64,000 nt of DNA from Actinophytocola sp044466355 (GCF_044466355.1 NZ_JBITMQ010000007.1:310001-374000), one strand, 5' to 3'. Shown: positions 31,173-40,872, counted from the first letter of the stretch. The notes: generated by a model from the sequence alone, not told the origin. Numbers and translations: made by a program.

Positions 31173-32420
31173 TCAGGTGATCAGCAGGCAGGTGTCCCAG
31201 CCCGTCGCGGGCTCGGTCACCGCGGCGAGGGCGGCCAAGCCGACCCCGGCGGCGCCCTCCAGCACGCCGGGACCGTCAGGGACGGGCTGGGTGCGGCCGC
31301 GGTGGAGCAGGTCGGTGGCTAGCGCGTGGAGCCGGGTCGCGGCGGGTCCGGTCGTGTCGGTGGCGGCGCGGGCGGTGATGCGGGCGAGTCCGGCGTAGCC
31401 GTGGCACAGCGAGGTGTCACTGACCAACGCATCCTGGGCCGGGTCGGTCACCGCGCTGATCAGGGCGTCTTCGGCGATCTGGCCGTGAGGAGCGTCGCCG
31501 AGGGCCAGGGCGGCGAGGTGCAGGGCGCGGGCGATACCGGCTGTTCCGTAGCACCAGCTCGGGCGGCGGTCGGCTCCGCTGTGCCGCACGTGCGCTGGTC
31601 TCGATCGCGCCTCGTCCCTGGTGATCATGTAGGGCCAGCGATGCCCGCCGGGGGTGTCGATGCGCCAGGAATCCAGGCACGCGCAGATCGCCTCGACCGC
31701 CTCGCGCTGCCCGTCCACAATGACGCCCCTGCGCAGGGCCTGGGCCAGCAGCGCCAACGGCCCGCTGATGCCGTGCGCGAGGCCGAAGTTGCCGTGGCCG
31801 CCGGGGAACTCGTCCTCCACGCGACCGGTGGGACCGGTCAGGGTCCACCACCCCGGCAGCTCCTCTCCCTCGATCATCACCGGTTGGGTGAGGCGCACCA
31901 GGGCACCCAGCACAGCCCGTAGGGCGGTGCCACCGGCATCGTGGTGCAGCAGGTACGCGCCGAGACCGGCGAGGCCGCGGATCGTGTCGAACTCGACCAT
32001 CAGCGGCAACATCCCGGCGTCCATGCGCGTGTGCGCGGTGTCGACGCGGGCATGGGCATCGGCGGCGATCTGCCGGGCCAAAGGCGCGAGCGCGGATCGA
32101 TACGTGCCGGGGCGGACCGTGGCGGCGCCCGCGAGGGCGCGGGCCACGGCCGGCGCGCCGTAGAACCCGCCGGTGCTCGCCCCTGCGGTGACCGGCTTGC
32201 CGACGACGACGGTCAGCCACTCGTGGGCGCGGTCGAACGGCCGCACCCCGGCCGCCGCCAGCTCGATGTGCAGCAACGCGACACCAGGAGCCCCGTGGGC
32301 CAGCGACTGGTGCCACCACGGCTGATCAGTGGGCAAGTCGGCGGCGTCGGGCCGGGCGAGGCGGTCGGCGATCTCCACCGCGAACTCGACCGCAGTGTCC
32401 GAGGCGAGGTCGGCGTTCAT
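31173..32420 (-). CDS. lanC: Lanthipeptide cyclase LanC
   Basis: A 415-residue LanC-type cyclase that adds Cys thiols to dehydrated residues to form (methyl)lanthionine rings. Zinc ligands are visible: Cys290 in SWCYGTAG, and Cys339-His340 in LCHGYAG. Repeated GxxG helices of the alpha,alpha toroid include AHGAPGVALLH, GHGNFGLAHGISG and LEGAAGVGLAAL. ATG 32420 overlaps the LanB stop (ATGA). It acts in the cytoplasm on the product of LanB. Confidence 0.9.
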   Translation of the reverse strand: MNADLASDTAVEFAVEIADRLARPDAADLPTDQPWWHQSLAHGAPGVALLHIELAAAGVRPFDRAHEWLTVVVGKPVTAGASTGGFYGAPAVARALAGAATVRPGTYRSALAPLARQIAADAHARVDTAHTRMDAGMLPLMVEFDTIRGLAGLGAYLLHHDAGGTALRAVLGALVRLTQPVMIEGEELPGWWTLTGPTGRVEDEFPGGHGNFGLAHGISGPLALLAQALRRGVIVDGQREAVEAICACLDSWRIDTPGGHRWPYMITRDEARSRPAHVRHSGADRRPSWCYGTAGIARALHLAALALGDAPHGQIAEDALISAVTDPAQDALVSDTSLCHGYAGLARITARAATDTTGPAATRLHALATDLLHRGRTQPVPDGPGVLEGAAGVGLAALAAVTEPATGWDTCLLIT

Positions 32421-35400
32421 CGAGGTCCTCCCGCGCGGGCAGCGAAGGTCAGGGCCGCGGTCCGGGCCAAGTAAAGGCACACCGCCTTGTCCTCGGGCTC
32501 GATGCCACACGCCCGCAGGAAATGGGTGTGCAGCAACGACCCCAAGACTGCGTCCGGGTCAATGCCCTCGGCGTCGGCCCCGGACAGGTGCGCGCGGTAG
32601 GCGGCCAGGGCCTCGGCTCGGTCGGCCCACGTCACGACGATCGCTTCCCCGCCTGGTTCGCCGCGCAGGGCGCGGAAGTTCTCGCTGGGGTCGGCCAGGC
32701 GCCGTGCCTCGGTGAACACTGGCCGAGGCACGACGGCCGGCGGCTTGGCCGGGACATGGTCGATCAGCCACCGCATCCCGGCCTCGGTCCCTCCGGTAAA
32801 AGCGATCGCGATGGCGGCGAAGTTCGCCGCGGCCAGGGCGTGATGGTGAGGACGCATCGGCTGGACGAGCTGGGTGACCACGGCGCGGGCGTCCGCGGTG
32901 AAGACGGCCTCGGCGGCGGTCAACGCCGCTCCCGAGCCCCAGCGGCCGGTCTCCGGGTAGGAGGTCGCAAAGGCCACCTCGCGCAGCAAGCCCAGACGGC
33001 GGAGCCGGTCGGTCCAGGCGCTGACCCGGCCGGCGGCCTCGCCGAACACCGCGGGTTCGGAGCTGGGCAGCGCGATACGCAGGCGCAGGTAGTGCTCGTC
33101 GCCCTCGCAGAACCGCAGGAACCACCACCGCGGCTGGTCCTCGCCCCACTCCGCCAGCAGCGCGGGCAGATGCGCGCCGAGCACGGCGTTCTGGCGTTGC
33201 CGGTCGCCGTAGAGCTTGGCGAACAGCAGCGGTGACGCACCGGGCGGCAGGCCGTGCTCACCAGGCCGGACAATCCGCCGAGGTGTCGGGCGCGGCGGTC
33301 GTGCCGTGGCCTGCGGCTGGCGGGCGCCCAGGGGCACGACGACCTCGTGGGCCCGGCCGTCGAGCCACCCGGCGGCATCCTCGGCGGGGCCTTCCTCCAG
33401 CACCGCATACGGATTAGTGGTCAGGTGCTCGTGTAGCAGCACCCGGTGCGCCTCCTCGGCGAGGTCCAGCGGCAACCGCCAGTCACCGTCGACCAGAAGC
33501 ACTGCCTCCGGGAGCCGCCGACGGGTGCGCCAGTCGGTCAGCGCGGCGTCCCAGGTCGCCCAGCCAGCGGTCCGATCGGGGAGGTCGGCAGCGGCCAGCC
33601 GCCACAGGGCCGGGGACAGCACGACGCGGCCGGAGCGCACTCGGGGAAGGAACGGCAGGGTGGCCGCCGCGCCCCAGTCGAAGTCGGTGACCTCCGCGCA
33701 GTGGGCGCGGGTGAGCTCGATCAGGAAGCGGGCCAGCGGCGGCGTGTGCTTGCGCAGGTTGAGCGCGTGCATCCCCCATGCCTCGACTCTCGCACCGAGG
33801 CCGGGTGCGGTCAGATACAGCCGGTCACTATCGCAACTGACCGCCAAGTCCGCCGCCGTGAGCACCGCAGCCGAGGCAGTGTCGCGGTGTTCAGCGAGGC
33901 TGATGACAGTCGGCAGGACCTGGACGCTGCGGCTGACGTGCGCGGTGGCGGGGTCCAGCGGTGGGAATGACAACTGGGCCGCAAGGACCTCCTCCGGTTC
34001 CGGCGAGGTCAGCAGCGGCGTTGTCAACGTCCGGCGATCCTGCTGATCGAGCACGTGCAGGAAGCGGCCGATGACGACGCCGGCCGACCGTGAGACCGAG
34101 GTGACCGCGAGCTGAAACCTGCCCTCCTTCAAGGCCCGCAGGCTCGGGGAATCGACGCGTGCGCACAGCTCGAGGTGCGAGGGCAGCCGCACCGAGCGCA
34201 CAGGCGCCTGCTCCAGTTCGGCGATCAACGTCTCGTCGAGAACGACTTCGCGGTGCCCGTCCAATGCGGCGGCTTGGGCGACGGCCAGGAGCCGCTCGTC
34301 ACGAGGCGTCCGCTGTGGGCGAGGAGCGGTCCTGGTGGTGCCGGGGTAGCCGTCAGGCCAGCCGATCCCGCTGTCCGCGACGACTTCCAGAAGCGGCACC
34401 TGTGTGCCGGTGCCGAACCGCTGGTAAAAGCGCCGGTGGTAGTCCGCCCAGGTTGTGGTGCCCCTGGGGCGGGAGGTCAGGCGTGCCAGCAGCAGCGCAG
34501 CGCGTTCGGCTTCTCGGGCGACCGGCTCGGGGAGCACGATGTCTAGGTCCAGCCGTAGGCCGACTGTGACGGGGTTCCGCCGCGACGGAGCCAGGCGGCT
34601 CATGGAGGCGGCGGCGTCGGCCCGTAGCGTGCGCCGCGTTTCTGCAGAGCCGTGTTGATGCTGCCGCAACAGGTCGTGGATGTCGTTCAGCGCCGCGCAC
34701 TGCTCGGCGGCAGCCTCGCCGACCTCCACCAGCTCGCGCGCCAGGTGGCCCAGTGCATCGGGCTCGGTGCTCGGTGCGTGCAGGTTGGTGACGAGAACAC
34801 GGTGTGCGACCAGCGTGGTGAGCAAGCCAGTCACCGTGCCCGCAGCTCCACATGGGAACTCGGTCTGGACTTTCGCGCGCAAGTCATCGAAGCGGATCGG
34901 TTCGCGCGCAGCGCACACGGCCGTGCGTACTGGGCCCGTGTATCGAAGCTCGACTTCGACAGCACCGGTGCCCCGGTTGCTGGTGGTCGGCTGGTACGGC
35001 ACGACAAGACGCTCACCTCGCACCGTCAACGTGGTGTTGGCGACGACGAGCAATCGCTCCAGGACCGCGGGGTGACTTTCCAGCTGACTGATGACCTCGG
35101 CCAGCCATCCGGCGTCAGCCCCGGCAACCGCCTGGTGATCATCGCCCGAACGCCGGGACGGAACCGAGGCGAACCGCCCGGCGGCGACCCCTGCGAACAG
35201 GCCGTTGGGAGTCGGACGGCCAGTCAGCCGCGCCAGGTAGCGCACCACGGACAACACCGCGCGTCGTACGTCACGCTCGCCAGCAACCCTTGCGCCAAAC
35301 AGGTTGCGGATGCGGTCAGCAAGGATGGGACTGGCGAGGCCGATGGCATCGCGGGCAGCTTCGACCTCCCACACCCGGCGCAGCCAATCCACCCACTCCG

Positions 35401-35530
35401 TGACAGTGTCAGCCCCGGTAGCCGTCAGCGCTGGCCACGGCGGAAGTTTGAGATCGCTCTGGGCAACGGCTCGGACCAACACGCAATCCGCGGCTCGGAA
35501 ACCGACGCGATCGGGCAAGGCCGTGGACAC
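32417..35530 (-). CDS. lanB: Class I lantibiotic dehydratase LanB
   Basis: A 1037-residue full-length LanB. It glutamylates Ser/Thr of the precursor with Glu-tRNA and eliminates glutamate to give Dha/Dhb. Evidence: the N-terminal motif YLARLTGRPTPNGLFAG, the long glutamylation domain, and the C-terminal elimination domain (LLFAKLYGDRQRQNAV, RWWFLRFCEGDEHYLRLRI, PETGRWG). I choose GTG 35530, which has GAAAGGTG about 5 bases upstream. It lies 82 bp after the precursor gene and is coupled to lanC. Confidence 0.92.
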   Translation of the reverse strand: MSTALPDRVGFRAADCVLVRAVAQSDLKLPPWPALTATGADTVTEWVDWLRRVWEVEAARDAIGLASPILADRIRNLFGARVAGERDVRRAVLSVVRYLARLTGRPTPNGLFAGVAAGRFASVPSRRSGDDHQAVAGADAGWLAEVISQLESHPAVLERLLVVANTTLTVRGERLVVPYQPTTSNRGTGAVEVELRYTGPVRTAVCAAREPIRFDDLRAKVQTEFPCGAAGTVTGLLTTLVAHRVLVTNLHAPSTEPDALGHLARELVEVGEAAAEQCAALNDIHDLLRQHQHGSAETRRTLRADAAASMSRLAPSRRNPVTVGLRLDLDIVLPEPVAREAERAALLLARLTSRPRGTTTWADYHRRFYQRFGTGTQVPLLEVVADSGIGWPDGYPGTTRTAPRPQRTPRDERLLAVAQAAALDGHREVVLDETLIAELEQAPVRSVRLPSHLELCARVDSPSLRALKEGRFQLAVTSVSRSAGVVIGRFLHVLDQQDRRTLTTPLLTSPEPEEVLAAQLSFPPLDPATAHVSRSVQVLPTVISLAEHRDTASAAVLTAADLAVSCDSDRLYLTAPGLGARVEAWGMHALNLRKHTPPLARFLIELTRAHCAEVTDFDWGAAATLPFLPRVRSGRVVLSPALWRLAAADLPDRTAGWATWDAALTDWRTRRRLPEAVLLVDGDWRLPLDLAEEAHRVLLHEHLTTNPYAVLEEGPAEDAAGWLDGRAHEVVVPLGARQPQATARPPRPTPRRIVRPGEHGLPPGASPLLFAKLYGDRQRQNAVLGAHLPALLAEWGEDQPRWWFLRFCEGDEHYLRLRIALPSSEPAVFGEAAGRVSAWTDRLRRLGLLREVAFATSYPETGRWGSGAALTAAEAVFTADARAVVTQLVQPMRPHHHALAAANFAAIAIAFTGGTEAGMRWLIDHVPAKPPAVVPRPVFTEARRLADPSENFRALRGEPGGEAIVVTWADRAEALAAYRAHLSGADAEGIDPDAVLGSLLHTHFLRACGIEPEDKAVCLYLARTAALTFAARAGGPR

Positions 35531-35612
35531 CGGGCACCTTTCAGAAAGCGACAGATGGAGTCTGGACGCCCGCCCGCAAGGCCGCGGGCGGGCGTCCAGT
35601 CGCTCGTGACAA

Positions 35613-35798
35613 TCAGGCGGAGGTGATGCAGGTCGACTTCTCGCACGTACTCCCGCAGCCGTCATCCGTCATGTTGATCAGATGCGCCGGGTCCACCACC
35701 TCGACGAGCGTGATGTCGAGGTCGAACTCCGCGCCCGTCGCGACCTCCGCGGCGGGCGCGGTCACCGTGGTCGGCGACCACTCCATCTGAACCGTCAC
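35613..35798 (-). CDS. lanA: FxLD-family lanthipeptide precursor
   Basis: A 61-residue precursor. GTG 35798 has an excellent GAAGGAGG 4-5 bases upstream. The leader carries the family motif FDLD (residues 25-28) within AEFDLDITLVEVVDP. The C-terminal core has Cys48, Cys52 and Cys57 with Thr44, Ser50, Thr51, Ser55, Thr56, Thr59 and Ser60 as dehydration candidates (MTDDGCGSTCEKSTC), so up to three rings can form. Asp45/Asp46 just before Gly are likely targets of the isoaspartyl-type methyltransferase. The cleavage site is not obvious. It is the first gene of the cluster. Confidence 0.88.
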   Translation of the reverse strand: MTVQMEWSPTTVTAPAAEVATGAEFDLDITLVEVVDPAHLINMTDDGCGSTCEKSTCITSA

Positions 35799-36254
35799 AG
35801 ATCCTCCTTCGTGGGTTTCACGCCCCGAGTCCCCGTGCGTCGGCCATGACTCGCCGCCAGCAGGCGGACCAGCCTGGAGTTCGACTCGGTGTACCAACTG
35901 CTCCCACCAACACACCCGCAAGCGGGAACCCCATCGAAGTGGAGGGCGGCCACACCACCACACACCCCTCAGCGGCGCGTCCCGGTGAAAGACGCTTCCG
36001 GGTACTCGGACTGCGCCGGAAGCGGAAGCTCGCCCGGACCGCAGCGGCCTCAGTCAACTCCCGATGATCAACGACAGCCAGAGCGGTCATGCGGCGGCAA
36101 TGAGGCGGCAATGAGGCGTCACCACCTCTGAACTGCGCAAACGTCTCTTGTCGGCCGGTAGTCCAAACGGGTACCGCTTGCCGAGCGGGTGATCAGACTT
36201 GACCGGCAGCTGGTTATCGTGGCATCGACCGACGGGTGGGACGAGGTGATGTTC
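35799..36254. other. Divergent intergenic region between lanA and the XRE regulator
   Basis: About 450 bp without a convincing gene. It should hold the lanA promoter (minus) and the promoter of the regulator (plus); ttgacc followed about 13 bases later by ttatcg near 36198-36220 is a weak candidate for the latter. A direct 11-bp repeat (ggcggcaatga twice) lies at about 36093-36114. No clear operator palindrome seen. Confidence 0.4.
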
Positions 36255-37694
36255 ATGGGCGTCCGGCGAGAAGCATTCGCGGCGCGGCGCGAACTGATGG
36301 GCTACACCCAGGAAAGCCTCGCGGCAGCCGTCGGGGTTGAGTTCTCCACCGTTGGCCGCTGGGAGCGCGGCGACCTGACACCGCAGCCGTACCGCAGACC
36401 GCGCATCGCGAAGGCACTCGGGCTTACCCTCGAGGAGCTGGGTACGTTGCTCACGCCAACATCATCTCGGCGAACCACCGCTCCGCCCTCGACTTCCACC
36501 CCGGTTCAGGCTGCGGACGCCAACGATGACGCAGGAGGACGACTCGACACCCATGCCACGACCCACGACGTCTTCCGAGTCCCTCATGAAACGACAGCGT
36601 CACGGGTCAGCGGCAACCCGCTCGGACGGGAAGCCGCCCCTGTTCAGCCCGACTTCGCGGAGATAGACGACATGAACCGTCGCGACCTGCTGCGCCTGTT
36701 CAGCATGACGAGCGCGTTGCTCGCGTTGCCTGCCGTCGAGCCCGCCCTCGACGATGCGAACCGGCTCGCCGCGGCAGTTCGAACTGGTGCGGTGGACTCG
36801 GCGGCAGCAGCTGAGTTCGCGCAGCTCAACACACATTTGTGGCGTGTGTACGCGCTCGCGCCGACCAAGAGCCAGGTACTTCCCCTCGTCCGCGCCCAGC
36901 TCGACGTGCTGACCGAGGGCTTGCGTCGACCGCAGACCCCAACCATCCGGCAGCGACTCTGCGAGTTGTCCGCCGACCTCTTCCAGTTGGCAGGCGAGAT
37001 CTTCTTCGATGGTGACCGCTATACCGACGCCGCCCACTGCTACACCCTCGCCGCGACAGCGAGCAAAGAAGCCAACACTCCCGACCTCTGGGCGTGCGCG
37101 CTGACCAGACACGCCTTCATCGCCGTCTACGAACGCCGGTTTACCGAGGCCGCCCCGATCCTTGACCTGGCTGCTGACCTGGCCCGCCGCGGTGACCCCG
37201 CTCTCTCGACTCGCCATTGGATCGCCGCCGTTCAGGCTGAGACCTTCGCCGGACTCGGAGACCTCGATACCTGCCAGCGCGCACTCGACACCGCCGCCGA
37301 GGTCCAGCACCTGCAGGGGCCGGTGCACAACGGCGGCTGGCTCCGGTTCGACGGCTCCCGTCTCGCCGAGGAGCGCGGCACCTGTTACGTCACCCTTGGC
37401 CGCCCCGATCTCGCCGAGGCCGCCTTGACCGACGCGCTGGCCGGCAACCTGACCGCCCGGCGGAAAGCGAGCGTCCTCACCGACCTGGCGATGATCGGTC
37501 TGCATCGGCGCGATCCCGATCAGGTCGTCACCTACGCCAACGCCGTCCTGGCTACCGCTCGGCAGACGGGCTCGGGAGTCGTTGTGCACAAGCTGCGCGG
37601 CCTACAGCCGCACCTGGCCCCCTTGCTCGCCGACCAACAGATTCAACAACTCGATGCCGAGATCAACAGCCTGATCGGCACCCACGCCGCGTGA
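36255..37694 (+). CDS. XRE-family regulator with C-terminal TPR-like domain (1 of 3)
   Basis: A 479-residue regulator. An XRE HTH is at the N-terminus (MGYTQESLAAAVGVEFSTVGRWERG), followed by a linker and a long helical TPR-like region (GEIFFDGDRYTDAAHCYTLA, LDTAAEVQHLQGPVHNGGWL). ATG 36255 has GAGGTGA about 5 bases upstream. It is divergent from the lanthipeptide precursor gene and so a candidate regulator of that cluster, although it also heads its own plus-strand operon. The domain order matches peptide- or metabolite-responsive actinobacterial regulators. Confidence 0.78.
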   Translation: MGVRREAFAARRELMGYTQESLAAAVGVEFSTVGRWERGDLTPQPYRRPRIAKALGLTLEELGTLLTPTSSRRTTAPPSTSTPVQAADANDDAGGRLDTHATTHDVFRVPHETTASRVSGNPLGREAAPVQPDFAEIDDMNRRDLLRLFSMTSALLALPAVEPALDDANRLAAAVRTGAVDSAAAAEFAQLNTHLWRVYALAPTKSQVLPLVRAQLDVLTEGLRRPQTPTIRQRLCELSADLFQLAGEIFFDGDRYTDAAHCYTLAATASKEANTPDLWACALTRHAFIAVYERRFTEAAPILDLAADLARRGDPALSTRHWIAAVQAETFAGLGDLDTCQRALDTAAEVQHLQGPVHNGGWLRFDGSRLAEERGTCYVTLGRPDLAEAALTDALAGNLTARRKASVLTDLAMIGLHRRDPDQVVTYANAVLATARQTGSGVVVHKLRGLQPHLAPLLADQQIQQLDAEINSLIGTHAA

Positions 37695-37708
37695 TGGAGG
37701 AGAACAGG

Positions 37709-38068
37709 ATGCAGGACGACCGTGGCCGCGTGTTCCGCGAGGCGTGGATCGCTGGAGTCACGAAGCATTACCCCGGTGAGCCCAAGCCCGGATACATCAC
37801 GCCGTGGGACCAGACCCCGGACTGGGAGCGCGACGCCGCGACCGCCGTGTACGACCAGGTGTTCGCCTTCATCAAGGCCACCGATGGTGCCACCGCGAAG
37901 CTCACCCGAGACCAGAAAGGTCGCTTCGTGGCGCTGTGCTGGATCGGCCAGATCTTCAAGCACTTTCCCGACCCGAAGCCGTCCTACGTCGCGGACTGGG
38001 ACGACCTGCCGGACTGGCAGAAGGCGACGGACATCGACATCTTTGAGCGCATCGAACAGGACGTGTAG
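37709..38068 (+). CDS. Small acidic protein with an internally duplicated ~45-residue motif
   Basis: A 119-residue protein of unknown function. Two related segments are visible: HYPGEPKPGYITPWDQTPDW followed by VYDQVFAFI, and HFPDPKPSYVADWDDLPDW followed by IFERIEQ. Each is Trp-rich and ends in a helix. GGAGGA sits 6-7 bases before ATG 37709; a GTG at 37691 is also in frame and overlaps the regulator's stop. It is coupled to the XRE regulator gene. Confidence 0.65.
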   Translation: MQDDRGRVFREAWIAGVTKHYPGEPKPGYITPWDQTPDWERDAATAVYDQVFAFIKATDGATAKLTRDQKGRFVALCWIGQIFKHFPDPKPSYVADWDDLPDWQKATDIDIFERIEQDV

Positions 38069-38139
38069 AAACCGTGAACGTCACCAGTCTGTACCGGAAG
38101 TGGCTGAGCTTTCCGACGCCGTGTCATCGGCTGTGAGCG

Positions 38140-39045
38140 GTGTCTTATGTGGACGCAACGTGGGTCCTATCGCGAGATCCGCGTGACGTGCTGGTGGAAG
38201 CGGGCAGGAAAGCCGGTGTGCCAATCGCGGAAGCGACGTTGATCCGTGACGGCGTGAATGTCATCTACGAGATGGCCGGTGTCGTCGCTCGTGTGGGCCC
38301 TCTAGGATCTCTGCCTGTCGCCGCCCGCCAGATCCAGGCGTCGCGCTGGTTGGCTGACGCCGGAATCCCCGTCGTGCGTGCCATCGACAACATCGACCAA
38401 CCCACGGTTGTTGGGAATCGACCCGTTACATGGTGGGTACAGCTTCCCGATCATCGCCACGCAACGCCAGCAGAACTGGGTGAGGTCCTAGGACGCCTTC
38501 ACGCTCTGGATGTACCGGAATCGCCTTCGTTGCCCATTGTCGACCCCTTCGAGGGGCTGCGCGAGTCAATCGACGGCGGTACCGCGCTGCCGGAAGATGA
38601 CCGAGCCTGGCTTCGAGATCTCACAGAGCAGCTGCACAGCGAGTACTTGGCGCTGGTTCCGGAACTCCCTCGGTGCGTCATCCACGGCGACGCGTGGCAG
38701 GGCAACGTTGTTGTCCCCAGGACGGGCGGCGCCCCTGTGTTGCTGGATCTCGACCATATCGGGATCGGACCTCGCGAGTGGGACCTGGTCTCGTTGGCAG
38801 TCGATTACACCGACTTCGCCCGGATTACAGACTTGGATTACCAGGCTTTTGTGGCCGCTTACGGCGCTTACGACATGACCGCCTGGCCTGACTACCGCAC
38901 CCTGGCGACGATCAGAGAACTACGTTGGACCGCCTTCGTCCTCGGCAAAGCCAATTCCAACCCGGAAGCAGCCCAACAGGTACGACACCGGGTGGCCTGT
39001 TTGCGGGGCAAGATCAGTCGACCGTGGTCGTGGTCGGCCTTTTGA
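38140..39045 (+). CDS. Aminoglycoside phosphotransferase (APH)-fold kinase
   Basis: A 301-residue APH/choline-kinase-fold protein. The catalytic loop is CVIHGDAWQGNVVV and the metal-binding motif is VLLDLDHIGIGPREWDL. The N-lobe is short (YEMAGVVARVGP). It should transfer phosphate from ATP to a small molecule; substrate unknown and antibiotic resistance cannot be claimed. The start is GTG 38140 by length. It lies between the two XRE regulators on the same strand. Confidence 0.8.
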   Translation: MSYVDATWVLSRDPRDVLVEAGRKAGVPIAEATLIRDGVNVIYEMAGVVARVGPLGSLPVAARQIQASRWLADAGIPVVRAIDNIDQPTVVGNRPVTWWVQLPDHRHATPAELGEVLGRLHALDVPESPSLPIVDPFEGLRESIDGGTALPEDDRAWLRDLTEQLHSEYLALVPELPRCVIHGDAWQGNVVVPRTGGAPVLLDLDHIGIGPREWDLVSLAVDYTDFARITDLDYQAFVAAYGAYDMTAWPDYRTLATIRELRWTAFVLGKANSNPEAAQQVRHRVACLRGKISRPWSWSAF

Positions 39046-39094
39046 ATCGGCGACTCTGACTTACTAGAACATCGAACATCTGAGGTGGTAGGCG

Positions 39095-40336
39095 TTGGAT
39101 CGGCGACAGGAACTCGCAGCTCGACGCGAAGCGATGGGCTTCACACAGGAATCGCTTGCGCAGAAGCTCGGCGTGGAAGCCTCAACGGTCGGTCGGTGGG
39201 AACGTGGCACGCTCACGCCACAACCGTGGCGTCGGCCGAGAATCGCATCGGAACTCAAGCTCTCGCTCGCCGAGCTCGACACGCTACTCAATCCCCCAAC
39301 ATGCGGCGCCGCGCCTACAGAGGCCACCACGATCAGCCGACGTGAAGTCATGCGGGACACAGCTCTGCTAACGGGCACAGTGCTTGCACACCGTTGGCTC
39401 ACCGCGCCTAACAGCGTCGCCAGAGCCAGCTCCGATGGAGTTGCTTTGCAGGATCTGGCCTCGACGACGGCGGCTGTGGCGAGGTTGCATGAGACCTATC
39501 AAGCGGCTCGGTACGCCGAGGTCGCCGGCACGCTGTCCACCGTCGCGGAGGCTATCACTGCGTTGATATCCACCAGTCTGGGACAAGAACGACGCCAAGC
39601 TCTGATCCTGCGATGCAGTAGTGCAGTGGTAGAAGCGAAGCTGGCAACCAAAACGGGTGACGGCGCGGCGGCGCAGGTCGCGGCCGAACGTGCGAAAGCG
39701 GCTGCCGACGAAGCTGACGATCCGTTCGGACAGGCTGCTGCGGCATACCAGATGACCTGCGCCTTGCTCAAACTTGATCAAGCCGCAATCGCGGAGGAGC
39801 TTGCGGTCAGTACAGCTGCAACCTTGAACGGCGATGATCCACGCCGCATCAGTTGGGCAGGCGCGCTGACGTTGATCGCATCGATCATCGCAGCACGGCG
39901 AAACGACCTCGACACTGCCCGTGGGAGGTTGGACACCGCACAACGGCTGGCAGAACGGCTCGGACGAGACGCCAATATTGGCTATACCGCGTTTGGCCCC
40001 ACTAACGTCACCATTCACCGTATGTCGGCTGCCGTGGCCCTGGACGACCCGTACCAATTGCTCGCCACCAGCGAACGACTTGATCCCATGCGTATGCCCA
40101 CGGGCTTGCGTGGACGGCGAGCCCAGTTCCACCTCGACAGCGCTTGGGCGCACACTCAGATCGACGAAGACGCCCTTGCAGTGCTGCACTTGCTGGAAAC
40201 CGATCGAATCGCCCCCGAGATCGTTTACACCAGTCGTACGGCCCACAACCTCATCCGAGACCTGATGGCACGTGAACGGCGTCGTGAAGTACCCGGCCTG
40301 CGTGAACTAGCGATCCGTACCGGGGTGACGGCGTGA
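39095..40336 (+). CDS. XRE-family regulator with TPR-like domain (2 of 3)
   Basis: A 413-residue paralogue of the regulator at 36255. HTH: MGFTQESLAQKLGVEASTVGRWERG. The helical C-terminal region contains repeated Ala-rich helices (AAEAKAAADEADDP-like segments) and a late HRMSAAVALDDPYQLL. TTG start at 39095 follows GAGGTGGT. Its stop overlaps the flavoprotein start (GTGA), so the two genes are co-translated, a pairing that suggests joint function. Confidence 0.72.
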   Translation: MDRRQELAARREAMGFTQESLAQKLGVEASTVGRWERGTLTPQPWRRPRIASELKLSLAELDTLLNPPTCGAAPTEATTISRREVMRDTALLTGTVLAHRWLTAPNSVARASSDGVALQDLASTTAAVARLHETYQAARYAEVAGTLSTVAEAITALISTSLGQERRQALILRCSSAVVEAKLATKTGDGAAAQVAAERAKAAADEADDPFGQAAAAYQMTCALLKLDQAAIAEELAVSTAATLNGDDPRRISWAGALTLIASIIAARRNDLDTARGRLDTAQRLAERLGRDANIGYTAFGPTNVTIHRMSAAVALDDPYQLLATSERLDPMRMPTGLRGRRAQFHLDSAWAHTQIDEDALAVLHLLETDRIAPEIVYTSRTAHNLIRDLMARERRREVPGLRELAIRTGVTA

Positions 40337-40872
40337 GCCCTGACCGCGGCTCTGCCTATCTCGTGGTAACGGCCGCGCCGCCGGTGTTGAGGATCGACGA
40401 GTTCGTTGCCTTGCTGTCCGAGCAGGGATGGCGGGTGTCGTTGATCGCCACTCCTTCTGCGGCCTCGTGGATCGACCTCGACGCGCTCGCTACCGACACC
40501 GGCTGCCTGACGCGGGTGACTGCACGTCCACCAGGCGAACAGGACTCGCTGCCGACAGCGGACATCGTCATTGCAGCTCCGCTTACGTTCAACTCCCTCA
40601 ACAAGTGGGCTGCGGGTATCAGCGACTGCGTGGCTCTGGGTGTGTTGAACGAGCTGCTCGGCGCCGAGATACCGATCATCGCCGCACCTTGCGTGAAAGC
40701 GTTGCTACGTAAGCATCCTGCGTACGCCGACAGCGTAAAACGCCTCACGCAATGCGGAGTGGTCATGCTTGACCCCGATGCGGTGACCACACGGGCGGAG
40801 AACGGGCTTGCCGCCTTCGACTGGGCGCAGATCCTCTCAGCCGTGGCGCGAGCATCAGCGACGAGTCGTTGA
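40333..40872 (+). CDS. HFCD-family flavoprotein
   Basis: A 179-residue flavoprotein of the LanD/Dfp/PPC-decarboxylase superfamily. Evidence: YLVVTAAPPVLRIDEFVALL at the N-terminus, ADIVIAAPLTFNSLNKWAAG in the place of the substrate-recognition PxMNxxMW clamp, and DCVALGVLNELLG. LanD members oxidatively decarboxylate C-terminal Cys; others decarboxylate pantothenoyl-cysteine. The clamp is not canonical, so substrate is open. It is coupled to the XRE regulator upstream, as often seen in actinomycetes. Its neighbourhood with a lanthipeptide cluster makes peptide tailoring possible but unproven. Confidence 0.7.
   Translation: MSPDRGSAYLVVTAAPPVLRIDEFVALLSEQGWRVSLIATPSAASWIDLDALATDTGCLTRVTARPPGEQDSLPTADIVIAAPLTFNSLNKWAAGISDCVALGVLNELLGAEIPIIAAPCVKALLRKHPAYADSVKRLTQCGVVMLDPDAVTTRAENGLAAFDWAQILSAVARASATSR

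Noticed and set aside
29182..31398. 738-codon plus-strand frame opposite the methyltransferase fusion
   Set aside because: The minus strand encodes recognisable elimination-like and methyltransferase domains; the plus frame has no domain and is Gly/Val/Ala-biased.
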